From Sulfurimonas sp. (GTDB taxonomy: Bacteria > Campylobacterota > Campylobacteria > Campylobacterales > Sulfurimonadaceae): 32,197 bases of DNA. The notes beneath the pieces are model-generated. The model was not told the DNA's origin and searched no databases. It was given only the letters and a program-made list of their open reading frames with translations. Positions 1-8,283 of the stretch are shown here, piece after piece (position 1 is the first letter of the stretch; each line of letters starts with the position of its first letter). The stretch lies in NCBI GenBank assembly GCA_021648465.1, contig JAKISR010000022.1, forward strand, positions 1 to 32,197, in the 5' to 3' direction. The position numbers were made by a program, and so were the translations under genes.

Positions 1-268
1 TGCTCGCACAAACGGTCGTATTAGACTTTATTCTCAAAGAGATATAGATAGGATAAAACTTATTTTAAGACTTACTCGTGAGCTTGGTGTTAATTTGGCT
101 GGCGTTGATATTATCTTGCGTCTTAAAATAAATGTTGATGAGATGGAGCAGGAGATTGCCGAACTTAGACATGAAGTACAAAAAGCTAAAAACTCTTATT
201 CTGTATCACCAGATAAGGCTTTAATAACTAAAAAAAGTATTTATGAGATGATAATATTTGAAGATTGA
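1..268 (+). CDS. hspR: HspR-like MerR-family heat-shock repressor, C-terminal part
   Basis: The gene is cut by the window edge and reads from base 2 in frame to TGA at 266-268 (88 residues visible). It opens with ARTNGRIRLYSQRDIDRI, the end of a MerR-type winged helix; the RxRLYS step followed by a helix is typical of HspR. After it come LILRLTRELGVNLAGVDIIL and a short coiled coil (DEMEQEIAELRHEVQKA), the usual MerR dimerisation helix. In Campylobacter and Helicobacter HspR represses chaperone operons and usually follows a DnaJ-like cbpA gene, which would lie to the left. The stop codon directly abuts the stop codon of murA on the other strand, so no terminator fits between them. The family call is strong; HspR rather than another MerR protein is inferred from the wing sequence. 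Confidence 0.75.
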   Translation, partial: ARTNGRIRLYSQRDIDRIKLILRLTRELGVNLAGVDIILRLKINVDEMEQEIAELRHEVQKAKNSYSVSPDKALITKKSIYEMIIFED

Positions 269-1531
269 CTACTCTTTTAATCTTTTTATGTCAGCATTTA
301 CATTTTGTAGTTTTATTTCAAGTGAGTCATAACCACGATCAAGATGATAAATACGATGAACATCAGTCACGCCATCAGCAATAAGCCCAGCTAAAACTAA
401 AGCACTAGAAGCTCTTAAATCTGTTGCCATAACATCTGTTCCACTAAGTTTGGTACCACCATTAATAGTTGCTACATGTCCATTTAATGAGATATCAGCA
501 CCCATCCTTTGAAGCTCACTTACATGCATAAATCTATTTTCAAATAGTTTTTCTTCTATTATAGAAGTGCCAATTGCTTGAGTAGCCAGAGCTAAAAATT
601 GAGCTTGCATATCTGTAGGAAATGCAGGGTACTCTTGAGTTACTATTTTAACTGGTTTAATTATATTTGATGGGTGAATTGTAATAGAGGTTTTACTTAT
701 TGTAAATTTGCTTCCCATCTCTTCAAGTTTTGAGATAACAGCACTAAGATGTGATGGATTTACATCTGTAAGTGTCAATTCAGATTTTGTAATTGCTCCA
801 GCACAAAGGTAGGTTCCAGCTTCAATGCGATCAGGTATAACTTTAAATTCATTTATATTTATAAGTTTTCCAGATGTTCCAGTTATTTTTAATATGGCAG
901 TACCAATACCATCTATTTTAACACCACTTTTATCAAGTACTTCACAAAGTTGAACAACTTCTGGTTCTCTTGCAGCGTTTGTAATAGTTGTAATTCCATT
1001 TGCTAATGCTGCCGCCATTATAATATTTGCAGTTCCAGTAACAGTGATTTTATCAAATATAATATCGCAACCTTTTAGTCCATTAGGTGCTGTTGCTTCA
1101 ATATAACCAGCTTTTATATTTATATTTGTACCCATCTGCTCTAGTGCTTTTAAGTGTAAGTCAATTGGTCTTTGTCCAATGGCACAACCACCTGGAAGTG
1201 AGACTTCACAATGGCCAAATCTAGCTAGTAAAGGACCTAAAACTAGGATAGAAGCACGCATTGTTTTTACAATATCGTAAGTTGCTTTTGTTTGAGTTAG
1301 TGAAGTTGTATCAACAGTTGTTACATGTTCTCCTCTTTCATATTTTGCACCAAGATTAGATAGTAATTTAAGTAAGGTATTTATATCAGCAACATGTGGT
1401 AAATTATTTATAGTTACACTCTGTTTTGCTAGAATAATCATAGCTATTAGAGGTAAAGAGGCATTTTTTGCACCAGAAATCTTAATATTTCCGCTAAGAG
1501 AATTAACTCTTTTAATTTGTAGGTAATCCAT
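269..1531 (-). CDS. murA: UDP-N-acetylglucosamine 1-carboxyvinyltransferase MurA
   Basis: This cytoplasmic enzyme transfers enolpyruvyl from phosphoenolpyruvate to UDP-GlcNAc, the first committed step of peptidoglycan synthesis. The protein is 420 residues, the normal length. K22-N23 (SGAKNASLPL) and the active-site loop LPGGCAIGQRPIDLH are present. Catalytic Cys116 corresponds to Cys115 of the E. coli enzyme, the fosfomycin target, so the enzyme should be of the Cys type. Other EPSP-synthase-fold signatures include MRASILVLGPLLAR and, near the C-terminus, DLRASSALVLAGL. The start (ATG, 1531-1529) is preceded by AGAAG and, further up, a TATAAT box at 1593-1598. The gene is monocistronic in appearance and converges on hspR with no spacer. 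Nothing looks odd in the reading frame. Confidence 0.97.
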   Translation of the reverse strand: MDYLQIKRVNSLSGNIKISGAKNASLPLIAMIILAKQSVTINNLPHVADINTLLKLLSNLGAKYERGEHVTTVDTTSLTQTKATYDIVKTMRASILVLGPLLARFGHCEVSLPGGCAIGQRPIDLHLKALEQMGTNINIKAGYIEATAPNGLKGCDIIFDKITVTGTANIIMAAALANGITTITNAAREPEVVQLCEVLDKSGVKIDGIGTAILKITGTSGKLININEFKVIPDRIEAGTYLCAGAITKSELTLTDVNPSHLSAVISKLEEMGSKFTISKTSITIHPSNIIKPVKIVTQEYPAFPTDMQAQFLALATQAIGTSIIEEKLFENRFMHVSELQRMGADISLNGHVATINGGTKLSGTDVMATDLRASSALVLAGLIADGVTDVHRIYHLDRGYDSLEIKLQNVNADIKRLKE

Positions 1532-1592
1532 TTTCTTCTTTTAGTGATTTATGTATGAAAGTATATCTCATAAGTTATTTATTTGAAATATA

Positions 1593-1598
1593 ATTATA
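1593..1598 (-). promoter_or_regulatory. Predicted -10 box for murA
   Basis: Read on the minus strand this is TATAAT, about 60 bases upstream of the murA ATG in an AT-rich gap between two co-directional genes. No clear -35 box is seen, which is usual for the major sigma factor of Campylobacterota. Confidence 0.5.
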
Positions 1599-1626
1599 TA
1601 AAAGTTTAAAATACAGTAAGATATAT

Positions 1627-2763
1627 TTAAATTTTATCTTTATAATTCTCAATATATTTACTCATTTTTATAGAAAATTCTTTAAAAGTATTTCTACCAT
1701 CTTTTTTTGCTTCATACATTGCGATATCTGCGTACTTAATTAAATCTTCTGCATTTTTAGAATGATTTGGGAAGATAGAGATACCCATACTTGCAGTAAT
1801 TTTTAATTCATGAGAATTAATTATATGTTTTTTTTGTAATTTATTTTGAATTTTTTCAGCAATATGTATAGCATCTTTAATATTTTTTATATTTGGTAAT
1901 AATATTACAAATTCATCACCACCAAATCGTGAAACAGTATCTGCTTCTCTAACTTCTTTTTTAAGTAGATTTGAGAAATAGATTAAAAGACTATCACCCA
2001 CAGCATGACCATAGTTGTCATTTATCAATTTAAAATAATCAAGATCTAAAAATATTATAGCTAGTTTATTTTTATTTCTACTTGCAAGTTGAATAGATTT
2101 AGATAGCCTATCTTTTAATAATGATCTATTTGCAAGTCCAGTTAGTGAATCATAATAAGCAAGTTGCTTTATTTTCTGCTTATTTTTAACATCGCTACTA
2201 ATATCCATTGTTACGGCAGTTATTTTTGCTAAACCTCTTTGTTTTTTACGAACTTTACCTTTTGTTTGTACATGAATATTTTTATTACAATTAATGGTTA
2301 TCATATATTGAATATTAAAACTAGAACCATTTTTAATAGCATCATCTAAAATAGTAACTACTTTTTCATAATCTTTATCATTAATAAAGTTTAAAAAATC
2401 ATTATATTCAATATTGACATCTTGTTTAATACCTAAAATTCTATAAATTTCATCACTTAAAGTAAGCTTTTTAGTTATTAAATCGTACTCCCAACTTCCA
2501 ATTTTTGCTATTCTTTGGGCATGTTTTAAGTGAGATTCTTTTTGAGATATATTTTCACTTAGGTTTTTAAATTTTTGTTCTATTTTCTTAAGAGAGGATA
2601 AAGATTTGTATAAATAAGCAGAAAGAATAAGTATACTTAACAATAATAATTTATATATGTATTCATAATAAATATTAAAAAATGTAAAATATATAAAAGA
2701 AAGAACAGAAAAACTAAGTAACAACTTAGTACTTAATATAATTAAATTAATATTTAATCCCAT
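1627..2763 (-). CDS. Membrane PAS-GGDEF diguanylate cyclase
   Basis: A 378-residue predicted c-di-GMP synthase. Two hydrophobic helices (about residues 7-30 and 37-53) are separated by only a few residues, so there is almost no periplasmic sensor. A PAS fold follows (about 83-190; AKIGSWEYD and LSDEIYRILG), then a GGDEF domain (about 200-370) with DSLTGLANR, FLDLDYFKLIND and an intact active site RFGGDEF (281-285). A product-inhibition I-site RxxD (R272-D275) lies five residues before it. The enzyme should therefore be active and feedback-inhibited. The PAS-GGDEF part is closely similar to the neighbouring GGDEF-EAL protein, as if one arose from the other by tandem duplication. It has its own -10 box (2808-2813). 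The signal sensed by the PAS domain is unknown. Confidence 0.92.
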   Translation of the reverse strand: MGLNINLIILSTKLLLSFSVLSFIYFTFFNIYYEYIYKLLLLSILILSAYLYKSLSSLKKIEQKFKNLSENISQKESHLKHAQRIAKIGSWEYDLITKKLTLSDEIYRILGIKQDVNIEYNDFLNFINDKDYEKVVTILDDAIKNGSSFNIQYMITINCNKNIHVQTKGKVRKKQRGLAKITAVTMDISSDVKNKQKIKQLAYYDSLTGLANRSLLKDRLSKSIQLASRNKNKLAIIFLDLDYFKLINDNYGHAVGDSLLIYFSNLLKKEVREADTVSRFGGDEFVILLPNIKNIKDAIHIAEKIQNKLQKKHIINSHELKITASMGISIFPNHSKNAEDLIKYADIAMYEAKKDGRNTFKEFSIKMSKYIENYKDKI

Positions 2764-2807
2764 TTCAACTTCTATGATTATTTTATTTTTTTTAAAAACA
2801 TTAAGGC

Positions 2808-2813
2808 ATTATA
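2808..2813 (-). promoter_or_regulatory. Predicted -10 box for the PAS-GGDEF gene
   Basis: Minus-strand TATAAT lies about 45 bases upstream of the ATG at 2763, in the 101-base gap after the GGDEF-EAL gene. It suggests the duplicated cyclase can be transcribed separately from the receptor operon. Confidence 0.5.
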
Positions 2814-2864
2814 CAATTGATAAAATTAAATTAATCTTGTAGGTAAAAAAAATTGAAAAATATT

Positions 2865-5234
2865 TTATTCATAGTGTTTTAAAAAATCATAAAATTCATT
2901 TTTTTGAATTGGTTTAGAAAAATAATACCCTTGAAGTTGCTCGCATCCCATCTCTTTAAGTAAGTCAGCATGTTCTTTTATTTCAACTCCTTTAGCTACG
3001 GTGCTAAAGTTGAGAGAGTGTGCCATTAATATAATTGTTTTTGTAATTATTTTATCATTATCATTTGTAGTTATATTGCTAATAAATGATTTATCAATCT
3101 TGATAGTGTGAAGGGGAAATTGTTTTAAATAAGATAAAGATGAGTAGCCAGTACCAAAGTCATCTATTGCAAGTGAGACACCAATATTTTTTAACTCATT
3201 TAATATACGTAATGTTGCAGACATATTTGCCATTGAAAGTGATTCGGTAATCTCAAATTCAAGTTGATATGCCTTAATATTATACTTTTGAATCATTGAT
3301 AATATAAATGAGGTAAGCCCATTATTTTGAAATTGTCTTGCGGATAAGTTTATAGATAATTTTAAGTGATTAAAACCTAATTTATTCCATCTATTTAGCT
3401 GATGAATCGATTCTTCAATAATCCAATTACCTAAATTTAAGATAATTCCAGTACTCTCAGCAACATGAATAAAGTCATTTGGAAAAACTAAGCCATTATT
3501 TGGATGATTCCATCTTACTAATGCTTCTGCTCCAGAAATAGAGTTATCTTTAGAGTTTATGATTACTTGATAAAATACTTCAAAACCAACTTTTGAATTC
3601 ACAGCTTCTCTTAAGTCTTGCTCAATTATCATTTGTTTAGATATATGATTACCCATACTTGGTGAATAAAGTTTATAGTTGTTTCTGCCATTTTGCTTGG
3701 CATTGTACATTGCTGTATCAGCATTAGTAATTAATTCTTCCATACTATTGGCATTACTTGGGTACATTGCTATACCTATACTTGTTGTAATATATAATTG
3801 ATGAGAATTAACAATATGTTGCACATCTAAAATATTTAAAAGGTTGTTTGCTGTTTTTATAACATTCTCTTTTGAATTTGCATCTGATAAAAGTACAACA
3901 AACTCATCGCCACCTATACGAGCAAGAGTATCTGATTCTTTAATCTGACTCTTTAATAAAGTTGAGATATATATTAGTAAATCATCACCTGTATTGTGTC
4001 CTAAAGTATCGTTTATTAGTTTAAAATGATCAAGATCTAAAAATAAAACAGCAAGGTTCATATCTTTTCTTTTTGCATTTTGTATTGCTTTGCGAATTCT
4101 ATCTTTAAGTAAAACTCTATTCGGGAGAGATGTTAAAGAATCGTAGTATGCAAGCTTTTCGATTATAAGTTTATTTCTAATATCTTGTGTTATATCCATA
4201 CTAACAGCAGTGATTATAATAGAACCATTTGTTTTTTTACGAACTTTACCTCTTGTTTGAATATTGATACGACAATTTTTTTCTAAAGTCAGAGAGTATT
4301 TTATATCAAAGTTTGATCCTTTTTGAATTGCGGATTTAAATATTGTTTGAATATAATCCTGCTCCTCAGCAGATATAAAAGATAAAAATTCATTCCAATC
4401 AATTACAACATTTAAATTTATACCCAACAGTCTATATATCTCATCACTTAATGAGAGTTTGTTTTCTATAACATTATACTCCCAACTTCCAACATTTGCT
4501 ATTCTTTGGGCTTCTTTTAGGTGATTCTCTTTTTGAAGTATTTTTTTACTTAATAATTTTGTATTCTTAACATACTCTATTATATTCTCAATCATAATAT
4601 TTACAGAGTTAGATATAGAACTAACTTCATCTTTATTGCTTGTAATTAAATTAATTTGTTTTGGATTATATGGGTTAAACTTTTTTAAATCACTTGCTAA
4701 ATTCACTAGAGGTCGTAAAGCTTTTATTAAAAGAAAAGATAATAAAATCATACTAATACTAAAAGTAATTATTCCAGCTGCAAGCCATCTATAAAAACTT
4801 TTCATATGTTGCTCAAATGAAGAATTTGAATAAACTAAAGTTATCTCTCCAATTTTTGATAATGTTGATGGGTCAGTAAGTGTTTTAGTTAAAATAAATG
4901 CTTTACTTTTCTTCCACTGAGACAAACTATTTTTATGTTTAGTAAAGAGTAATGAACTTTTACTACCAATAACATCTATTTGTGCAAATAAAATATCAGG
5001 ATTATTTACTAGCCTATTTCCAATTTCATCTATCGCTTCACTAAAACCATAGCTAAGATTTAAAGAAATAGAGGGTGCGATATAATCTATAATAGTGGAT
5101 ATTTTTTCCTCTTCAAGACTTTTATAACTTTTAGTAAAAGCATTATTTGTCATTAGTGCTATAAATAAAATAAATATAGCAGAGGATAAAAAAAGCATTG
5201 ATGATATTTTAAATGTTATAGAATTAAAGTTCAT
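2865..5234 (-). CDS. CHASE8-like/HAMP/PAS/GGDEF/EAL c-di-GMP protein (YfiN-like)
   Basis: A 789-residue inner-membrane protein. Transmembrane helix 1 (about 12-29) and helix 2 (about 150-170) flank a periplasmic domain of about 120 residues (SISLNLSYGFSEAIDEIGNR, then NNPDILFAQIDV) that resembles the CHASE8 domain of YfiN/TpbB. A HAMP-like segment (171-225), a PAS domain (about 243-350), GGDEF (about 360-525) and EAL (about 535-789) follow. The GGDEF site is intact (441-445), but the I-site reads KESD (432-435) instead of RxxD. The EAL domain keeps ExLxR (E570-R574), N629, E661, DD 691-692 and KID (712-714). However, the usual EGVE reads KGVE (K748-E751), losing a glutamate reported as the general base in RocR. 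The start overlaps the stop of the upstream YfiR-like gene (ATGA), so the two are translationally coupled. A cyclase role is likely; phosphodiesterase activity is doubtful. Confidence 0.9.
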   Translation of the reverse strand: MNFNSITFKISSMLFLSSAIFILFIALMTNNAFTKSYKSLEEEKISTIIDYIAPSISLNLSYGFSEAIDEIGNRLVNNPDILFAQIDVIGSKSSLLFTKHKNSLSQWKKSKAFILTKTLTDPSTLSKIGEITLVYSNSSFEQHMKSFYRWLAAGIITFSISMILLSFLLIKALRPLVNLASDLKKFNPYNPKQINLITSNKDEVSSISNSVNIMIENIIEYVKNTKLLSKKILQKENHLKEAQRIANVGSWEYNVIENKLSLSDEIYRLLGINLNVVIDWNEFLSFISAEEQDYIQTIFKSAIQKGSNFDIKYSLTLEKNCRINIQTRGKVRKKTNGSIIITAVSMDITQDIRNKLIIEKLAYYDSLTSLPNRVLLKDRIRKAIQNAKRKDMNLAVLFLDLDHFKLINDTLGHNTGDDLLIYISTLLKSQIKESDTLARIGGDEFVVLLSDANSKENVIKTANNLLNILDVQHIVNSHQLYITTSIGIAMYPSNANSMEELITNADTAMYNAKQNGRNNYKLYSPSMGNHISKQMIIEQDLREAVNSKVGFEVFYQVIINSKDNSISGAEALVRWNHPNNGLVFPNDFIHVAESTGIILNLGNWIIEESIHQLNRWNKLGFNHLKLSINLSARQFQNNGLTSFILSMIQKYNIKAYQLEFEITESLSMANMSATLRILNELKNIGVSLAIDDFGTGYSSLSYLKQFPLHTIKIDKSFISNITTNDNDKIITKTIILMAHSLNFSTVAKGVEIKEHADLLKEMGCEQLQGYYFSKPIQKNEFYDFLKHYE

Positions 5235-5869
5235 AATTGTATTGCACTTTTATTATATTTATTAAAATTATGAAAAAAACTATAATAATTTATTTCACTA
5301 ATATCTTGTAAAAAATTTAATTTCTTACTGAGTTTTCTATATATTAATGATATATCAAGCAGTATTGGACGAAGTGTAATGCCATTAGCTTTTATAGCTT
5401 CAAGATTAATAATAGGTTTAACATTAGCTCCTATTTTTACTGAAAGCATTACTCCGTATTTTAAATCAGATTCTAAATATGAAAAGGTTAATGATTTATT
5501 TACGCTAGCATTTTTAATTTGCTCACTTATTTGATCTTTTGTTGCTGGAAAAAGGTAGTAGATAGTTGCTTTATATTTTTGTTTATCTAAATTTTTATAT
5601 GAAAAAAGTTTTACATTTATATTATAATTTCGAATACCACTTTTATATTTGGTATAAATTTGTTTTTTTAAAGAGAGAGCATTTTTGTAGTGAGCTTTAT
5701 TATAGTATATAGCGATATTAATAGAATTATTTTCGATTTTTTCTTTAAATTCATAGTCCATAAGTGATATTTTTGGTACTATAGTAGCATGAATTTTTAA
5801 TAATGAATCATTTATAGAAAGAGCAAGAAGTAAATTTATTTGCAGTAAAAGTATAAATATAAATTTCAT
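5231..5869 (-). CDS. Periplasmic YfiR-like (DUF4154-like) protein
   Basis: A 212-residue protein with an N-terminal signal peptide (MKFIFILLLQINLLLALS) and no further membrane segment, so it is probably periplasmic. The body has alternating strand/helix character (SINIAIYYNKAHYKNALSLK; KATIYYLFPATKDQ). It ends in GVMLSVKIGANVKPIINLEA and ANGITLRPILLDISLIY, which resemble the closing part of the YfiR/DUF4154 family (a glycine-led strand, then IN-x-A and a helix with LL). There are no cysteines, unlike Pseudomonas YfiR with its disulfides. I chose the ATG at 5869, one base after the receptor stop, because the signal peptide starts there; an ATG 21 bases upstream would overlap the receptor. Position between a TonB receptor and a YfiN-like cyclase supports a regulatory adaptor role. 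The family call is by eye and moderately sure. Confidence 0.6.
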   Translation of the reverse strand: MKFIFILLLQINLLLALSINDSLLKIHATIVPKISLMDYEFKEKIENNSINIAIYYNKAHYKNALSLKKQIYTKYKSGIRNYNINVKLFSYKNLDKQKYKATIYYLFPATKDQISEQIKNASVNKSLTFSYLESDLKYGVMLSVKIGANVKPIINLEAIKANGITLRPILLDISLIYRKLSKKLNFLQDISEINYYSFFHNFNKYNKSAIQL

Positions 5870-5870
5870 A

Positions 5871-7754
5871 TTAAAACCATAAAGAAGCATTTATAAAAAA
5901 TGTTCTGCCTTTTGTGTCTATTAAATCATTCGGATATGTATTTATAGGTGAGGCGTAGCTTGACCCAGAGTTGAATAAATCTTTAATAGTTGCACTGATA
6001 ATAAGTTCATCTATATGATAAGATATTGATTGGTCAAATATTATATTACTTTTTTTATCATTTCTTGTATCAGCTTGTGAACGTTTTGATTTAGAAGTAT
6101 ATTTTAATAGTGAGCCAATATTTACTCCAGAATCAAAACTATAAATAAATGATGAGGTAGATAATATGTTCGCGACATCAGGAACATTATTTTTATTTTC
6201 ATCTTTAGCATCAATATAACTAGCTATAAATGTTAAATCAATTTTATTATTTGGTGAGAATATATATTCAATTTCACTTCCTAAAAAATAGTAGTTATTA
6301 AAATGTACATATTGTCCTCCAGAATCTTTTTTAATAAGATTATTTATCTTGCTTTTATAAAAATTAATTCTTAAAATATTTTGTAAATTTTGTTTATAAA
6401 TAAAACCAATTTCTATAGTTGAAGAGGTTTCAGCATTTAAATTTGGATTTGATTTTTGTTCAATCCAAGATGGTTCACGGTAAGCAGCAGAATACATTGC
6501 TTTAAATCTTAATTTATTGGTAAACCTAAAAATAACTCCAGCACTTGGGATGATGGTATCTTTTGTGCTTGAGTAGTGAGAGTATCTTAATCCTGCAGAT
6601 ATATCTATATTGTTTGTAAGATTATAGTTATCGTTTATATAAAAAGATAGAGTGTGTTTTTTTGCATTTGGGGAAACTAAATCATTTTGAACACCTGAAT
6701 ACAGGGCATCAGAACGGATAATACTATGATGTTCATATTTTATACCAATCAAAAATTCATTATCTTTAATTAGTGTTGATATGAAATCAGCTTGTGTGAA
6801 ATATGAATGCTCTTGATAGTTTCCAGTTACTATAGAAAATGACGGATGAGTAGTTCTAATCTCTTGTTGATAATTATTTAATCCTGTAGTGATATCTATT
6901 TTATTTTTATTGTCAAATAGATGTTGGTATGATATTTGAGCAACAAAAGATTGGTTGATATTATATAAATTATTTAAATCATTATCTAGTATATTAAACA
7001 TTCCATAGTAATTTCCATCTTCTGATCTTTTAAGTCTACTTATAAAAGAGAATTTCTCATTACTTATATTTATTCCAACAGAATAATCTTTTAAATGTTG
7101 ATCACTCTCTCCTGTATTTGAATATTTATCAGGACCAGTAGGGATTGATTTTTTATTTTTTTGATAGTAAGAATCTAAAGAGATATCTATATTGTTCGCT
7201 TTAGTTGATATATTTGTGCCAACATTATAAGAGTTGTATGAACCTGCAGAAGTAAAAATTTTATTCTGAGTATCTTTTTGTGAGTTATTTGTTATTATGT
7301 TTATAACACCACTAATAGCACCAGAACCATAAAGAATTGATCCTGGTCCTCTTATGACTTCTATCCTATTTATCATTTCAATAGGAAAGTTTAAGTAGTA
7401 ATATATAGAGCCACGATAAGAGTTATTTATACTAATACCATCTATCATTAATTTTACTTCACCTTTTTGAGTGGAGCCTCTAAAGATAACAGTGGCTACG
7501 CCAGATGATTCTCTTGATATCTGTACACCAGGCACAAGATTTAATGCTTCAAATAGATTACTTATACCTAGTTTTTTCAATTTATAACTATGTAAAACAG
7601 AGACAAAAGATGGAGTGTCATCAATATTTAGTTTTGATTTTGTAGCTATTGCGCTAACTTCCTCTAAGCTTTGTAAAAAGTCATTTTTTAATAATGAATC
7701 ATCATTTGAATAGGCTAAAGAAAATAGTAAAAAAAATATTATTAATTGTTTTAT
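5871..7754 (-). CDS. TonB-dependent outer-membrane receptor (start codon reads ATA)
   Basis: This predicted 22-strand beta-barrel receptor imports a substrate with energy from TonB-ExbBD. The ligand is not readable from the sequence. The frame is open for 627 residues. It starts with a signal peptide (KQLIIFFLLFSLAYS), then a short linker (SLEEVSAIATKSKL, a possible TonB-box region). The plug follows (LFEALNLVPGVQISRESSG, VIFRGS, IEVIRGPGSILYGSGAISG), then the barrel, ending in ...NASLWF with a terminal aromatic residue as outer-membrane proteins have. The frame has no ATG, GTG or TTG before the signal peptide; the codon in the right place, seven bases after an AAAGG ribosome site, is ATA at 7754-7752. 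The first standard start in frame is TTG at 7580, which would remove the signal peptide and part of the plug. It is the first gene of the receptor/YfiR-like/GGDEF-EAL operon. Confidence 0.85.
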   Translation of the reverse strand: MKQLIIFFLLFSLAYSNDDSLLKNDFLQSLEEVSAIATKSKLNIDDTPSFVSVLHSYKLKKLGISNLFEALNLVPGVQISRESSGVATVIFRGSTQKGEVKLMIDGISINNSYRGSIYYYLNFPIEMINRIEVIRGPGSILYGSGAISGVINIITNNSQKDTQNKIFTSAGSYNSYNVGTNISTKANNIDISLDSYYQKNKKSIPTGPDKYSNTGESDQHLKDYSVGINISNEKFSFISRLKRSEDGNYYGMFNILDNDLNNLYNINQSFVAQISYQHLFDNKNKIDITTGLNNYQQEIRTTHPSFSIVTGNYQEHSYFTQADFISTLIKDNEFLIGIKYEHHSIIRSDALYSGVQNDLVSPNAKKHTLSFYINDNYNLTNNIDISAGLRYSHYSSTKDTIIPSAGVIFRFTNKLRFKAMYSAAYREPSWIEQKSNPNLNAETSSTIEIGFIYKQNLQNILRINFYKSKINNLIKKDSGGQYVHFNNYYFLGSEIEYIFSPNNKIDLTFIASYIDAKDENKNNVPDVANILSTSSFIYSFDSGVNIGSLLKYTSKSKRSQADTRNDKKSNIIFDQSISYHIDELIISATIKDLFNSGSSYASPINTYPNDLIDTKGRTFFINASLWF

Positions 7755-7766
7755 TGCTATACCTTT
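7752..7766 (-). promoter_or_regulatory. Ribosome-binding site and ATA start of the TonB receptor gene
   Basis: Minus strand reads AAAGG (7766-7762), seven bases of spacer, then ATA AAA CAA. The spacing is ideal and the next residues form a clean signal peptide. The likely ancestral codon is ATG, so a single C-to-T change at plus-strand base 7752 would account for it. Possible readings are rare AUA initiation, a silenced gene, or a sequencing error. Confidence 0.65.
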
Positions 7767-7781
7767 ATTGATTTTTTATTT

Positions 7782-7787
7782 ATTATA
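7782..7787 (-). promoter_or_regulatory. Predicted -10 box of the TonB receptor operon
   Basis: Minus-strand TATAAT, about 28 bases before the ATA start codon, in the 100-base divergent gap between the receptor and the plus-strand gene at 7855. Confidence 0.55.
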
Positions 7788-7817
7788 TAATCGACAAAGT
7801 TAAACCATTCTTTTAGG

Positions 7818-7823
7818 TATAAT
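7818..7823 (+). promoter_or_regulatory. Predicted -10 box of the 7855-9534 operon
   Basis: TATAAT preceded by AGG, 31 bases before the ATG at 7855. It faces away from the receptor promoter in the same short divergent gap, so one regulator could act on both. Confidence 0.55.
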
Positions 7824-7854
7824 ATTGTCAATTATTAAATTTTAGGAATACTTA

Positions 7855-8283
7855 ATGAGTTCAGCTTTAGATAGATTAAAAAATTTAACAAATAAAATTT
7901 CTAGTTATGAGCGTGCAAGAAAAGATAATCTAAAAATATTAGAGAAATTATTTAATCAAATAGGTATTGATAAAAAAATAGAAAACTTTAGTAGACTTTT
8001 TACTTTTAAAGCGATAAATCTATCTGGTGCATCACTTTTGAATGAAAACTTGGGTGAAATAAAAGAAGGAAAATATTTACAAATTTTAGCAATAAGTTAT
8101 GATAAAGAAGCCTTGGTTAAAAGTAAAAATATTTCATTAGGATATTTTGGAAAAGTTGAAAATGTTAATATTGAACTTAAAAATAAAATAGTTGAGTTTA
8201 TAATTCGTTTTAGATTTGAAAAAAGTTTTATAACACTTGAACATTATCACGAAATGTTAGAATTATTTAATAAAAATGAGTAA
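7855..8283 (+). CDS. Conserved-looking soluble protein of unknown function
   Basis: I do not recognise this 142-residue protein. It has no signal peptide and no membrane segment. The first 50 residues are mostly helical and lysine-rich (SALDRLKNLTNKISSYERAR). They are followed by a small alternating strand region (KYLQILAISYDKEALVKSKN; GKVENVNIELKNKIVEFIIR) and a C-terminal helix. AGGAA lies before the ATG. Its last codons overlap the start of the next gene (ATG at 8276 inside AATGAGTAA), so translation of the two is coupled. It heads a three-gene operon with a membrane protein and an exonuclease-like protein. Confidence 0.8.
   Translation: MSSALDRLKNLTNKISSYERARKDNLKILEKLFNQIGIDKKIENFSRLFTFKAINLSGASLLNENLGEIKEGKYLQILAISYDKEALVKSKNISLGYFGKVENVNIELKNKIVEFIIRFRFEKSFITLEHYHEMLELFNKNE

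Noticed and set aside
7561..7760. Frameshift or truncated 5' end of the TonB receptor
   Set aside because: The reading frame is continuous from the signal peptide through the plug; only the start codon is unusual, so no frameshift is needed.
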